Positions 45,047 through 53,961 of a stretch of DNA of 64,000 nucleotides are shown here, piece after piece. This stretch comes from Bacillus sp. Xin1. Its GTDB lineage: Bacteria; Bacillota; Bacilli; Bacillales; Bacillaceae_G. The stretch lies in contig NZ_JABUAE010000007.1 of assembly GCF_013314535.1 (NCBI RefSeq), positions 62,001 to 126,000 of the forward strand, written 5' to 3'. The first letter of the stretch is position 1; every line of letters begins with the position of its first letter. The notes below the pieces were generated by a model. That model did not search any database. It saw only the letters and a program-made list of their open reading frames with translations, and was not told where the DNA came from. The position numbers and the translations under genes were made by a program.

Positions 45047-46804
45047 ATGTTACATAAAAAATCGAAGAGGTGGATAATTTTAACGAGTTTTTTCATTTTA
45101 GGAGTTGTTTGGACGTTTTTATTCACAACAAGGTTTATTTCGTTTACTATTACAACTTCTGCAGCTGAAAGAGGAAAAATTATTGACCAAAATGGAGTCA
45201 TACTAGCCACAAATAAAAAAATAAAGTCTTTGTATTATGTCTATAATAATGGTTGTCCAACCAATCAAGAAGTAGCGAAGATATCAAGTTTTCTAAATCA
45301 GTTTTCATCCAAGTTTAACCATAAAATTTCAGTAGATGACACACATTCACAATTACAAATATCTTGTAAACATCATGATAAAAATGAAATACGATTACTT
45401 ACAAACCTAAATGATAAAGAGTCCGCATTTATAAACGAAAATAATTTCCAAAATGTAATAGTAAAAAATGAAGTGGTACGTGTTTATCCACATCATGAAA
45501 TTGCTTCACAAGTAATTGGGTATGTTGACTATGAAAAAAACAACTCGGATTCTAATTATGTTCCTGTTGGTAAAAACGGAATTGAACTTCAGTATGAAAA
45601 TGATTTAAAAGGGAAACCAGGAAAAACTCTCACTTTTAAATTGAAAAATAAAAAGTTCTTATGGAACATACAAAGTCCTCAAAGAGGAAAAGATATTCAG
45701 CTAGCACTAGACTATAAACTTCAGCAAAAAACAGAAGAAGCACTAAGATCCCAAATTCAGAAAACCCCTGATGCTACTGCTGGTTATGCTGTCGTAATAG
45801 ATGTTAAAACAGGAGAAATATTAACTATGGCTAACTCGCCAGTTTTTGATCCAAATATGTTCAATACACCTTTATCATCATCTGAAAAAGAAAATGTCAA
45901 ATTACTTGCCCAAAATAAAACAATCCAAAAATTAAAATATGGTGATTCCTATGTAAATATGGCATCAACTATAAAACCGCTTACTATATTAATTGGGTTA
46001 AACGAAAAGCTTTTTCAGCCTGAAGATACATATTTAGATAAAGGGCGTTTTCAGTATAATAATCAAAATAACATCACCAATGCTGCTGGAACTCCAACTG
46101 GTGAAATTACACCGAGTCAAGCTATCATTAATTCATCAAATACATTTATGACAGCAAAAGTAGCAATCCCATTATTCAACAAAAATAATGGGAATTTAGA
46201 AAAAGTAGCAACCTTGTGGACAAACTATTTAAAACAATTCGGCCTTCGCTCCAAAACAGAGATTGATTTACCCTTTGAAGAAGAAGGACAATATAAGTTG
46301 CATGCATCTAGTGAGTTTGAGAGTGGAATTTCTGCCCTATTGAATGCTTCTTGGGGCGCAAATGAAGTGCACACCCCTCTCCAACTCGCTCATTATGCAG
46401 CTACTCTTGCAAATAAAGGAGACAAATACAAACCTCAAATCGTACATGCTATCATGGAAAACGGCGATAAAAGAACAAAAGAATTTAAACCAATTTTAGA
46501 AAGTTCTAATCATTATCCTTCAAGTTCTTGGAATGTCTTACAAAGTGGAATGAGTCAAAATATACAAGAAATTAAAAACTTGCCCTTTGACGTTTCTGGT
46601 AAAACAGGAATAACAGGTTCGCCAAACGAACAAGAAAAGGTTATCAATCATTCTCTATTTATTTCATATGCTCCTACTAAAAATCCGCAAATTGCTGTTT
46701 CTGTCATTATTCCTGGTGGTAATTCTGAAACAAATAGTGCAGCCCTTGTTGCAGCGGAAATTTTAAAGGCTTGGGATACTCTCCAAAAAGAGAATAAAAA
46801 ATAA
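45047..46804 (+). CDS. Class B penicillin-binding protein, possible beta-lactam sensor
   Basis: 585 residues. N-terminal anchor (about 8-28), a dimerisation domain beginning ERGKIIDQNGVIL, and a transpeptidase with SxxK in MASTIKPLTI, SxN in INSSNTFM and KTG in VSGKTGITG. AGGGAGG precedes the ATG. It lies between the metallo-beta-lactamase and the ECF sigma/anti-sigma pair. In B. thuringiensis the PBP PbpP senses beta-lactams for SigP activation; this gene could play that part, but I infer that from context only. Confidence 0.88.
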   Translation: MLHKKSKRWIILTSFFILGVVWTFLFTTRFISFTITTSAAERGKIIDQNGVILATNKKIKSLYYVYNNGCPTNQEVAKISSFLNQFSSKFNHKISVDDTHSQLQISCKHHDKNEIRLLTNLNDKESAFINENNFQNVIVKNEVVRVYPHHEIASQVIGYVDYEKNNSDSNYVPVGKNGIELQYENDLKGKPGKTLTFKLKNKKFLWNIQSPQRGKDIQLALDYKLQQKTEEALRSQIQKTPDATAGYAVVIDVKTGEILTMANSPVFDPNMFNTPLSSSEKENVKLLAQNKTIQKLKYGDSYVNMASTIKPLTILIGLNEKLFQPEDTYLDKGRFQYNNQNNITNAAGTPTGEITPSQAIINSSNTFMTAKVAIPLFNKNNGNLEKVATLWTNYLKQFGLRSKTEIDLPFEEEGQYKLHASSEFESGISALLNASWGANEVHTPLQLAHYAATLANKGDKYKPQIVHAIMENGDKRTKEFKPILESSNHYPSSSWNVLQSGMSQNIQEIKNLPFDVSGKTGITGSPNEQEKVINHSLFISYAPTKNPQIAVSVIIPGGNSETNSAALVAAEILKAWDTLQKENKK

Positions 46805-46838
46805 AGAAAAAGGTTCAATAAAGTGAACCTTTTTCTTT
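46803..46838. terminator. Bidirectional terminator between the PBP and anti-sigma genes
   Basis: Arms AAAGAAAAAGGTTCA and its complement, six bases between; A/T runs serve both convergent genes. Confidence 0.85.
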
Positions 46839-47665
46839 TACCATATAGAATCTATACTCTTTATTTTCCACATGCCATCATTTTGTTTTTCAAAAATGAA
46901 AGAATACTGGATATCTATTGATACATAGTCTTCTTTTACATAGCCAGTATAACCATTCATTGTAGTTATTTTTATATATCCATCATTCTTCACCTTCTCC
47001 GGAATCCATGCTTTTACCGTTTCGTTGGATACCTGGTATAAAACGCTTGAATCAGGTTTTGGTTGAGTTAAAATTTTTGTCTCTTCACCAACAACAGTAG
47101 CATATAAAAAACGTTCCTGCTTCGTTTGGTTACTTTCTGCCAATCCACTAGGTATTTTATATACTGTTTTCGTATCATTCACAAATTCTCCCCCCATTGC
47201 AAGAGCTACTTGTAAATCATGAAAAATACTATCATCAAACTTCCATTCATTTTCACTATACTGTTTTCCCTTAAAAACAAATTCTTCATCCAGTACTCTA
47301 TATAAATCGTTCTTATTTTTTAAGCTCGTGTTTTGATTTAATTCATCCATAAATTGTTTTAGTGATTGATCTTGATTAGATTCATCTTTCATCTTCACTT
47401 CAATTTGAGTACTACTTTGCACTGGTGGTTCATTTTTGCCCGGCCAGAATTGTTGAAAGTTAAACAGCACAGCCGTAAAAACTAGAACAACTGCAGCAGT
47501 GAACACCTTTATACGAAATGGCCGTCTAATTTTCGGACCATCTTCCTCCCTATTTTGGTATATAGATTGTTTTATTTTATAAATAAATTCCTCTTCGTCT
47601 TGAGGCTGTTTCACTGGCCCGCTTTTTAATTCTTTATACCAATCCGGCTTTCTATCATTGTTCAT
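46838..47665 (-). CDS. Probable membrane anti-sigma factor with SH3-like domain (RsiP-like)
   Basis: 275 residues. A cytoplasmic N-terminus of ~50 residues (KPDWYKELKSGPVKQPQDEE) without the zinc HxxxCxxC motif is followed by one membrane helix (about 52-69). The extracellular part has a charged segment and an SH3b-like domain (DSSVLYQVSNETVKAWIPE, GYIKITTMNGYTGYVKEDYV, given in parts). It starts four bases before the sigma gene ends, so the two are translationally coupled. This layout fits an anti-sigma that is cleaved on cell-wall stress. Function is inferred from position and topology. Confidence 0.75.
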   Translation of the reverse strand: MNNDRKPDWYKELKSGPVKQPQDEEEFIYKIKQSIYQNREEDGPKIRRPFRIKVFTAAVVLVFTAVLFNFQQFWPGKNEPPVQSSTQIEVKMKDESNQDQSLKQFMDELNQNTSLKNKNDLYRVLDEEFVFKGKQYSENEWKFDDSIFHDLQVALAMGGEFVNDTKTVYKIPSGLAESNQTKQERFLYATVVGEETKILTQPKPDSSVLYQVSNETVKAWIPEKVKNDGYIKITTMNGYTGYVKEDYVSIDIQYSFIFEKQNDGMWKIKSIDSIW

Positions 47666-48186
47666 AATTCATCCTCCGATAATATTTTTGAAACTCGTGC
47701 ACGAGCGCGATGTAGCCTAGATTTCACAGTTCCAATAGACACGCCTAATGTTTCAGCAATTTCATCATAAGATAATTCATATTTTGCATCTAGTATTAAT
47801 ACTTCACGATGTTTTTGTGGCAATTTTAATACACTGTCCCAAACTTCATTCATAGTTTCTTTTTCTAAAAATTGTTTTTCTGCTGACGGATATTCCTTAT
47901 CATTTCGAAAGAAACTTACTAAAGAAATCCTCTTAAAATAGGAGGACTTCAAATAATTTAAAGCTGTATTCCTTGTGATTTTTAATAACCATGTTTTAAC
48001 AGACGACTCATTTCGAAAGGAATTCCATTTTTTAAATACTTTTATAAACACCTCTTGCGTTATATCATCTGATAAATGGGTATCTTTTGTAATAATAAAT
48101 GAATAATTCCATACATCTTGCCAATGTTCTCTTATAACATAATCAATTTCATCATGGTTGCAATTTTCAATAACCTTATGTTCCAT
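47662..48186 (-). CDS. ECF-type RNA polymerase sigma factor (SigP-like)
   Basis: 174 residues. Region 2 (NYSFIITKDTHLSDDITQEV, then FIKVFKKWNSFR) and region 4 (LPQKHREVLILDAKYELSYD, then GVSIGTVKSRLHRARA) are both complete; no region 3 is present, as expected of ECF factors. GAGGTG lies six bases before the ATG. It overlaps the anti-sigma gene by four bases. Its own upstream region carries a GGAAC-17-TGTCTA motif, so it is probably autoregulated. Confidence 0.88.
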   Translation of the reverse strand: MEHKVIENCNHDEIDYVIREHWQDVWNYSFIITKDTHLSDDITQEVFIKVFKKWNSFRNESSVKTWLLKITRNTALNYLKSSYFKRISLVSFFRNDKEYPSAEKQFLEKETMNEVWDSVLKLPQKHREVLILDAKYELSYDEIAETLGVSIGTVKSRLHRARARVSKILSEDEL

Positions 48187-48256
48187 CTCAACACCTCAAG
48201 CTTATTTGCATAAGCATAAACACCTTTCCTTATGTTTTATTATTGACTCCATTATA

Positions 48257-48284
48257 TAGACAAGATAAAAGTTGCTTTTGTTCC
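48257..48284 (-). promoter_or_regulatory. ECF-type autoregulatory promoter of the sigma gene
   Basis: GGAAC (48280-48284), 17 bp, TGTCTA (48257-48262) on the minus strand; the -35 extends as GGAACAAA in both this and the beta-lactamase promoter. About 64 bases of leader precede the ATG. Confidence 0.7.
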
Positions 48285-48773
48285 ATTTTCTATTAAAAAT
48301 CATACTGAAGAGTTCTGTCATGAAAATCCCAAGATACTTGTATGCAATCTTATAACATTTGACATACGAATTGCTTCTCTTTTTCAAGTACTCACATATC
48401 CAATTACTTGTATAGAATCTACCATTGCCCTGCAACAGATTGTATCATTTAGAAATATGTACATTCACCCTATATGTGGATAGAATTATCATTTCATGTC
48501 TATTTTGCTTAACCTAGCTTTTCAAAAGTACTGACGATACCTTTCACCAGCAAAATAAGATTGAGTCTCCAAAGGTCTCTTTCTCATGTTGTTTACATGT
48601 TTAATATTATTTGTGTTTCTTTAAACATTTACACGTATCAATCAAATAAAAAAGTACACCACTACATATCGTGTGATGTACTCTTTTCATATATTATAGA
48701 TAAGACATTGATATTTAAAAACTTTATGACACTTCCATGTCTTTTATTTCACAAAATTTATTTCCTTTTTTGA
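48285..48773. other. Gene-free stretch between the sigma gene and the heme monooxygenase gene
   Basis: No convincing coding frame on either strand. One imperfect hairpin (AAAAAGTACA...TGTACTCTTTT, about 48648-48688) may be a terminator. Nothing else was recognised. Confidence 0.5.
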
Positions 48774-49100
48774 TTAAGACTGCTGATACGCAGATTTCGA
48801 TGATTTCACATAATAAACCGCATGCTCTACTTGAATAATATGATCCGGCTTCGGCTTCCCGCGGCTTGCTCTATGTCCTCCTAAGTGCTCTTCACTTGTT
48901 TCCCAGTTTTTCCATGCTTCTTCTGATTCCCAGCGAATCATTACAACAACTTCTTCGTCCCCTCTTCTGACCTTTTTAACAAGAACGCTTAAGTCGATAA
49001 ATCCTTCAAATTTTTCAATGATTCCTTCTCCAGTAAAATGTTGCACAACAAGATCCGAAGTACCTTCTTTTACTGTAAATGTTTTTGTTTCGATAAACAT
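48774..49100 (-). CDS. Heme-degrading monooxygenase, HmoA/IsdG-like
   Basis: 108 residues with one ABM (dimeric ferredoxin-like) domain: FTVKEGTSDLVVQHF, VVVMIRWESEEAWKNWETSE, then EHLGGHR, where the His is the expected heme ligand. ATG at 49100 is preferred to the GTG three codons earlier, because GGGAG lies eight bases before it. A near-consensus Fur box lies 50-70 bases upstream, which supports a role in iron release from heme. It is not within an isd operon here. Confidence 0.82.
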   Translation of the reverse strand: MFIETKTFTVKEGTSDLVVQHFTGEGIIEKFEGFIDLSVLVKKVRRGDEEVVVMIRWESEEAWKNWETSEEHLGGHRASRGKPKPDHIIQVEHAVYYVKSSKSAYQQS

Positions 49101-49152
49101 AGATCCCACTCCCTTTGTATGTAAATATTTCTAGTATTCTTTTATTATAATT

Positions 49153-49171
49153 GATTATGATAATTATTTTC
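49153..49171. promoter_or_regulatory. Fur box
   Basis: GATTATGATAATTATTTTC matches the 19-bp consensus (GATAATGATAATCATTATC) at 16 of 19 positions. It lies upstream of the heme monooxygenase gene and just beyond the end of the MFS gene. Confidence 0.75.
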
Positions 49172-49182
49172 AATTAAAATAT

Positions 49183-50400
49183 TTAAGCGGATTTTTCTCG
49201 AATCGGTTCATCGAGAAATTTAAAATATGAAAGCATGATACCAGCGAAAGATGTCACACATATAATCGATCCGATACATATGTACAACGCCCTTACTCCC
49301 CATATTTCACTCAATATCCCTCCAACTAAAGTACCTAATGGCATCGCACATCTTATTAAGAATAATCGTACCGAAAACACTTTTCCCATCATTTCATTTG
49401 GCACTGTTTGCTGGCATATGGTCGTGTTGTGAACATTAAAAACCGCCATACATACGCCTGCTACAACTTCGATAATGACTGCTAACATAACGCTATAATT
49501 GAGACCTAATGAAACATAAGTTGCGCCTCCTATGAATAACGCCCCAAGCATGAGATAGCGCCGACTATTATACTTCACTTTTCCTACTAGCATAGAACCG
49601 ATTACATACCCAAAAGGAAAACCTGCTAAAAAATAGCCATACGCAGCGTAACTTGCCGATAGTTCATCTATTATATACGGTAAATTCGTAACCATCGTTA
49701 CTCCCACTCCAAATTGAACAAATGTGAGGAAAACTCCTAACCAAACGATAATGGGCTGTTTGAAATAGTATGTGAACCCTTCAATAGATTGTTTGAACCA
49801 ACTTTTACGAACTGCTTGAGTCACTCTATGCTCCTGTATAAATAGCAGTAAAGTACCACTTATAAATAGAAATAAGCAAACGAAAAATAAAGTTAGCTTT
49901 ACTCCTATAAACTCAACAACAACTCCCCCTAATACAGGGGCTAAAAACATCATAAGACGAACCATTCCATCAATATACGCATTCGCTGTTTGCAATTCTT
50001 CTTTAGATACAATTGTCGGTGTAATAGCTTGATTAGCTGGTACATAAAGTGGTGTAATCAAACCAACTATGATTTGTACAACAAAAATATGCCATACCTC
50101 TATACTGCCAGCAGTCAACATGAATAGAGGAAGTAAAAAAACGAGTCCACGTACCCACTGTGTTATAATCATAATCCACTTTCGGCTCCATCTATCAATA
50201 AAAGGACCGATAACAAGTTGCAAGAGAAGTGATGGAATAAAATAAAGAAGCCACATACTTCCTAGGGCCATTTCCGATCCTGTTAATTGGTAAATCAGAA
50301 TGGAATTACATAACGTACCAAATGCAACGCCTAATTCTGAGATCGCGCTACCAATCCACATAAAGAAAAATGAGCGATTTCTTAACATACTTTTCTCCAT
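49183..50400 (-). CDS. MFS transporter
   Basis: 405 residues from the chosen ATG, with ~12 hydrophobic segments. The MFS loop after segment 2 reads GPFIDRWSRKWIM, a typical motif A. It resembles macrolide/drug exporters such as the MefA-like MFS_3 group. The start is uncertain: GAGGAG lies 24 bases before the ATG at 50400; an upstream in-frame ATG at 50460 has AAAAGG five bases away. The adjacent ArsR-type gene ends about 20 bases upstream of the longest frame and probably controls it. Confidence 0.85.
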   Translation of the reverse strand: MEKSMLRNRSFFFMWIGSAISELGVAFGTLCNSILIYQLTGSEMALGSMWLLYFIPSLLLQLVIGPFIDRWSRKWIMIITQWVRGLVFLLPLFMLTAGSIEVWHIFVVQIIVGLITPLYVPANQAITPTIVSKEELQTANAYIDGMVRLMMFLAPVLGGVVVEFIGVKLTLFFVCLFLFISGTLLLFIQEHRVTQAVRKSWFKQSIEGFTYYFKQPIIVWLGVFLTFVQFGVGVTMVTNLPYIIDELSASYAAYGYFLAGFPFGYVIGSMLVGKVKYNSRRYLMLGALFIGGATYVSLGLNYSVMLAVIIEVVAGVCMAVFNVHNTTICQQTVPNEMMGKVFSVRLFLIRCAMPLGTLVGGILSEIWGVRALYICIGSIICVTSFAGIMLSYFKFLDEPIREKSA

Positions 50401-50482
50401 TTTGCACCAACTTTTCTTTTTTTCTCCTCCTATTGTGCGTATTCTAGAAAGGTAAAACATTTTTACCTTTTGATGTACAAAT

Positions 50483-51532
50483 TCATAACGAACGAGTTAA
50501 ATAGATTTCTAATTCTTTCGAAATAGCCTCTACCATCTTCTTCTTCAACGTATACTTAGCACCTTGAATATCAACTAACTTCGCTGATCTTAAAATCTTC
50601 AAATGATGGTGCACAGTCGATTTCCCAAGATTTAATTGTTCCGTTATTTCCTGCAATGTACGATCTTGTTCAAACAATAATTTTACGATGCGCAATCTTG
50701 CTTCATCGCCAAGCGCCTTATGTTTATGGACTAAAAAATAGCTCGGCTCATATGGATCTTCTGGATGTATGCTTTCATTTGCGATTGGATAATGAAATAT
50801 TTTTGTACCTTCTATATCCGCTTCAATATTCCAAGGACGATATGTATATTGAGGAATGAGAAGAACATGATATACACTTGGCTCTGGAAAATATGTAACG
50901 CCGCCTGTTGCCCATTCAACAAACTCTTCGGCTTGCATCTTTTCCTTCATTTCACATTTTGTTTTATAGTCTTGTTTTAGTATGCGTGATAGCTTTTCTA
51001 CTTCCGGTTCTATAACAGCTTCATACCAGCCTGTCATAACAGCGATGAGGTGTTCTTTAAGTAACTGTATATCCACTTTACAAATAAACTCGATGTAAGC
51101 AGGGAAAAATGGATTGCTGCTCGTTACTTCTTGTAATTCCTGTACCGCCTCCATACCGCCATTTGCTGCATTCTTTCTCTTTTCTTCATATTTATAGCCG
51201 ACAAATGGAATGCATATATACTTTAATTCAAATTCTGACAACAAATTGATATACTGAGTAAACTCATATAAATCTTGAAAATCTTCTTGATATAGTAGTT
51301 GCAGCAACGCTTTCCACGTATTATGTTTCTCTACAAAATGTAAATGCTCTTGCATTTCTACCGATACAGATTGTCTCATCTCTTCCCATTCATTTCGAGA
51401 TTTTTCTAACGTATCAATCAGCCTCGTATTCGTAATCGCTGCAATTCCTAAAGCGCATTCGAAAAGTATCGAATACTTTACTTGAACGTCATATGTTTCT
51501 CTTTTTCTACTTGTTACATGTAAAACTTCCAT
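50483..51532 (-). CDS. ArsR-type winged-helix regulator with long N-terminal domain (DUF5937-like)
   Basis: 349 residues. A C-terminal winged helix (ALGDEARLRIVKLLFEQ, then LQEITEQLNLGKSTVHHHLKIL, shown in parts) follows about 255 residues of helical N-terminal sequence that I do not recognise by function. No metal-binding CxC motif. It lies directly upstream of the MFS gene on the same strand, so it likely regulates an exporter, with an unknown inducer. Confidence 0.82.
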   Translation of the reverse strand: MEVLHVTSRKRETYDVQVKYSILFECALGIAAITNTRLIDTLEKSRNEWEEMRQSVSVEMQEHLHFVEKHNTWKALLQLLYQEDFQDLYEFTQYINLLSEFELKYICIPFVGYKYEEKRKNAANGGMEAVQELQEVTSSNPFFPAYIEFICKVDIQLLKEHLIAVMTGWYEAVIEPEVEKLSRILKQDYKTKCEMKEKMQAEEFVEWATGGVTYFPEPSVYHVLLIPQYTYRPWNIEADIEGTKIFHYPIANESIHPEDPYEPSYFLVHKHKALGDEARLRIVKLLFEQDRTLQEITEQLNLGKSTVHHHLKILRSAKLVDIQGAKYTLKKKMVEAISKELEIYLTRSL

Positions 51533-51694
51533 TGTATCCCTCCTTATTTTGTTACGTATTAAATTCTACAAACATCGAATTTTACCTTCTATAATTTTAG
51601 AATATTAAAAATACATCGATAAAACAAAATTATATTATCAATTTATAGATATAATTCATGTTATAATATTTTAAAAGTTTCGGAGGGAATAATG

Positions 51695-52339
51695 ATGAAA
51701 GGAAATACAAAAGAGGTACAAACAAAAGACAAAGTGATCCGCTATACACATATAGACATGGGTTTCAAAACGATTTGCTTTATGTTTTCAGGTTCCGGTT
51801 ACAATTACGATAAACCTTTGTTTTATTATTCGACGATGTTAATGCTTCAAAACAAAATCGATGTTGTCCATATTCATTACTCCTACGATAAACAAATGAT
51901 GGAAAAACCGATTGAAGAAATAACAAAAATAATGATGGATGATATTCACCCTGTAATGATAGAAGTGTTAAAAAACGGGCAATACAACAACTCGATTTTT
52001 TTAGGAAAATCACTCGGGACAATTCCAATTGCGAATCACTTAATGAAGAGAGAGGAATTCTTAAAGTCAAAAATGATTTTACTCACCCCTCTCATACATT
52101 TCGATTCGATTTTTGACTCAATCTTGAATAGTCGTCATGAAGGGCTTTTCGTTATCGGGGATAAAGACCATTATTACAATGTAAATAAAATTGATCAATT
52201 AAATAAATCAAGCGTAACAATTCATGTTATCCCAAATGCAAACCACTCCATGAATGTTGGAGAATTTGAAACAGCCTATTCAATTTCAGCTGTTTCAAGA
52301 GTGATGGAAAAACTTCAAGAAACTGTTAGGAATTGCTAA
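51695..52339 (+). CDS. Alpha/beta hydrolase
   Basis: 214 residues. Nucleophile elbow GKSLGT (Ser near residue 100), acid in VIGDKDHYY and His in NANHSMN complete a catalytic triad order. Family members are esterases or thioesterases; substrate unknown. CGGAGGG precedes the ATG pair at 51692 and 51695; the second is better spaced. Monocistronic with a terminator downstream. Confidence 0.8.
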   Translation: MKGNTKEVQTKDKVIRYTHIDMGFKTICFMFSGSGYNYDKPLFYYSTMLMLQNKIDVVHIHYSYDKQMMEKPIEEITKIMMDDIHPVMIEVLKNGQYNNSIFLGKSLGTIPIANHLMKREEFLKSKMILLTPLIHFDSIFDSILNSRHEGLFVIGDKDHYYNVNKIDQLNKSSVTIHVIPNANHSMNVGEFETAYSISAVSRVMEKLQETVRNC

Positions 52340-52386
52340 AATACATATAAAAAGGATAGTAATTGTGTCATAGCCATCCAGTAAAA

Positions 52387-52437
52387 AAAATAAACTACCT
52401 GCCCCAATTCAGCATAGGGAACAGGTAGTTTATTTTT
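52387..52437 (+). terminator. Terminator after the hydrolase gene
   Basis: Arms AAATAAACTACCTG and CAGGTAGTTTATTT with an inner CCC/GGG pairing; T run follows. Confidence 0.85.
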
Positions 52438-52644
52438 TCACTCCGATCTACGAAGCTATAATGAAGCGAACTAAAAGTATTACGTTGATTATTGAGAAGG
52501 GTGGCTCGTTCATAAAAAATAAAAAAGGTATAAATCATACGACAAAAAAACGTATAGGGAATTTAAAGATTTGCATACGAAATAAACCATAATGGATTAC
52601 CGCACAAACAAAAAAATCCGCATTTGCGACTCTTGAACTTATAG

Positions 52645-52664
52645 AACTAACGCATGCGTTAGTT
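52645..52664. promoter_or_regulatory. Perfect 20-bp palindrome, operator-like
   Basis: AACTAACGCATGCGTTAGTT is fully self-complementary. Such TAACGCATGCGTTA sequences are typical of TetR-type operators. It lies seven bases past the 3' end of the methyltransferase gene, not in front of any start codon. The rest of 52440-52671 shows no gene I can support. Confidence 0.55.
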
Positions 52665-52671
52665 GAATTAC

Positions 52672-53232
52672 TTACCGTTTAATCGCATCAACAATTAGCG
52701 ATGGAAAACCAAGTTTATCTCCTTGATTTCTAGAATCATACCTTTTTGAACGGAAAATGACACCATCTTTCGCATCCCATTCGTTGTAATAAAATTGCCC
52801 ATTTTCATCACAATATTCAAGTAAAACTACTTCAAATCCAGCAGTTTCAAACATTTTAGTTAATGTTTTATAATTATGAACTATTTTATGGCTTGCAGCT
52901 GGATGGTCTTTAGGTCCAGGTCCGCCTACTTGAACTATATTTTGGTAGGTTTCATCTGGGAAAAATGCATCAGGGACGCCACAACGAATATGACCTGATG
53001 GTTTTAAAAATTCATAACAAATTTTAGCTGCTTTTACACCTTCTTCAAAAGTAAGATGTTCCCATACATGCTCAGCTAAAATAGCTGAAATGGAATTATA
53101 TTCAAATCTTTCTTCCCAGGTAGTTTCAACTAATAAGTTAAGTTCATCTTCTTGAGTTTGAATCCAACCTGGATTATTGTTAAATGCTCCAGCTCCAACT
53201 ACTACTTTAATTTCGTTTTGTTTGATTACCAT
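52672..53232 (-). CDS. Class I SAM-dependent methyltransferase-like protein
   Basis: 186 residues. VVVGAGAFNNNPGW, a motif-I-like glycine loop near the N-terminus, is followed by ISAILAEHVWEHL and FLKPSGHIRCGVPDAF, the usual motif IV/post-motif region of methyltransferase type 11. The N-terminal helix before motif I is very short, so part of a canonical domain is absent. AGGTG six bases before the ATG at 53232 sets the start. Confidence 0.72.
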   Translation of the reverse strand: MVIKQNEIKVVVGAGAFNNNPGWIQTQEDELNLLVETTWEERFEYNSISAILAEHVWEHLTFEEGVKAAKICYEFLKPSGHIRCGVPDAFFPDETYQNIVQVGGPGPKDHPAASHKIVHNYKTLTKMFETAGFEVVLLEYCDENGQFYYNEWDAKDGVIFRSKRYDSRNQGDKLGFPSLIVDAIKR

Positions 53233-53376
53233 CACTTTCACCTCATAAAAACTTTAATTCATTTCCCATAACAATAAATAATTCGATATATACAAATTAG
53301 ATAGCATTACTAGGATGACAATGTGCTAATTCTCGTTTTGGGGTATTTCTTATCTCTAGGTTGATGAGCATGTGCT

Positions 53377-53961
53377 CTATCCATTTATAATCAAATCAGC
53401 CTTTTGTTTCGGACTTTCCGTTTTTAAATAAAAATCCTCCGCTTTCCAATACCTCTGCTCAAACTTTGGACGATTCTTTCGCGTTTCTTCACTTTCACGC
53501 AGAAATCTTTGTTCCCTTGAGCAATCTAAATACACCATATAGTCAAAGTATTCTCGCCATTCTGTACGTTGAAGAAACACTCCTTCAATTACGATCACAC
53601 AAGGATTCGGTATGATTATCTCTTTCGTTTCACATGAATCCGTTTGATGATTATAGAACGGTAGATGTAGCTGGTTTTCCATCTTTAATTTTTGAAACAA
53701 CTGCTTTTGTAACCATTCCACATCCCATTGCAATTGATAGTACTCATACCATTCTTCATATGTAGTATGATAGCGTTTATCACTCTCTACAATATGGTCA
53801 TCGATATGAAAAATATAAAACGAAATACCATTTTCTTTCAATTCGCCCTCTAACTGCTTCACGAATGTTGTTTTCCCCGAACGACTCAGACCATCTATCC
53901 CTAGAACAAACCGTTTACTTGTATTTTCAGTAATCATTTTTATTAATTCATTTACACACAT
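53377..53961 (-). CDS. Uridine-kinase-like P-loop kinase
   Basis: 194 residues. Walker A GLSRSGKTT near residue 25; FHIDDHIV and IVIEGVFLQR match the uridine/phosphoribulokinase family. Several B. cereus group relatives are annotated as kinases without a known substrate. The ATG at 53961 overlaps the upstream acetyltransferase by ten bases. It is the last gene of a three-gene unit. Confidence 0.78.
   Translation of the reverse strand: MCVNELIKMITENTSKRFVLGIDGLSRSGKTTFVKQLEGELKENGISFYIFHIDDHIVESDKRYHTTYEEWYEYYQLQWDVEWLQKQLFQKLKMENQLHLPFYNHQTDSCETKEIIIPNPCVIVIEGVFLQRTEWREYFDYMVYLDCSREQRFLRESEETRKNRPKFEQRYWKAEDFYLKTESPKQKADLIING

Noticed and set aside
48202-48435. 77-residue minus-strand frame upstream of the sigma gene
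   Set aside because: It overlaps the ECF promoter and the sigma leader and has unusual composition.
52461-52592. 44-codon plus-strand frame rich in Lys and Arg
   Set aside because: No ribosome site, no homology recognised, AT-rich composition alone explains it.
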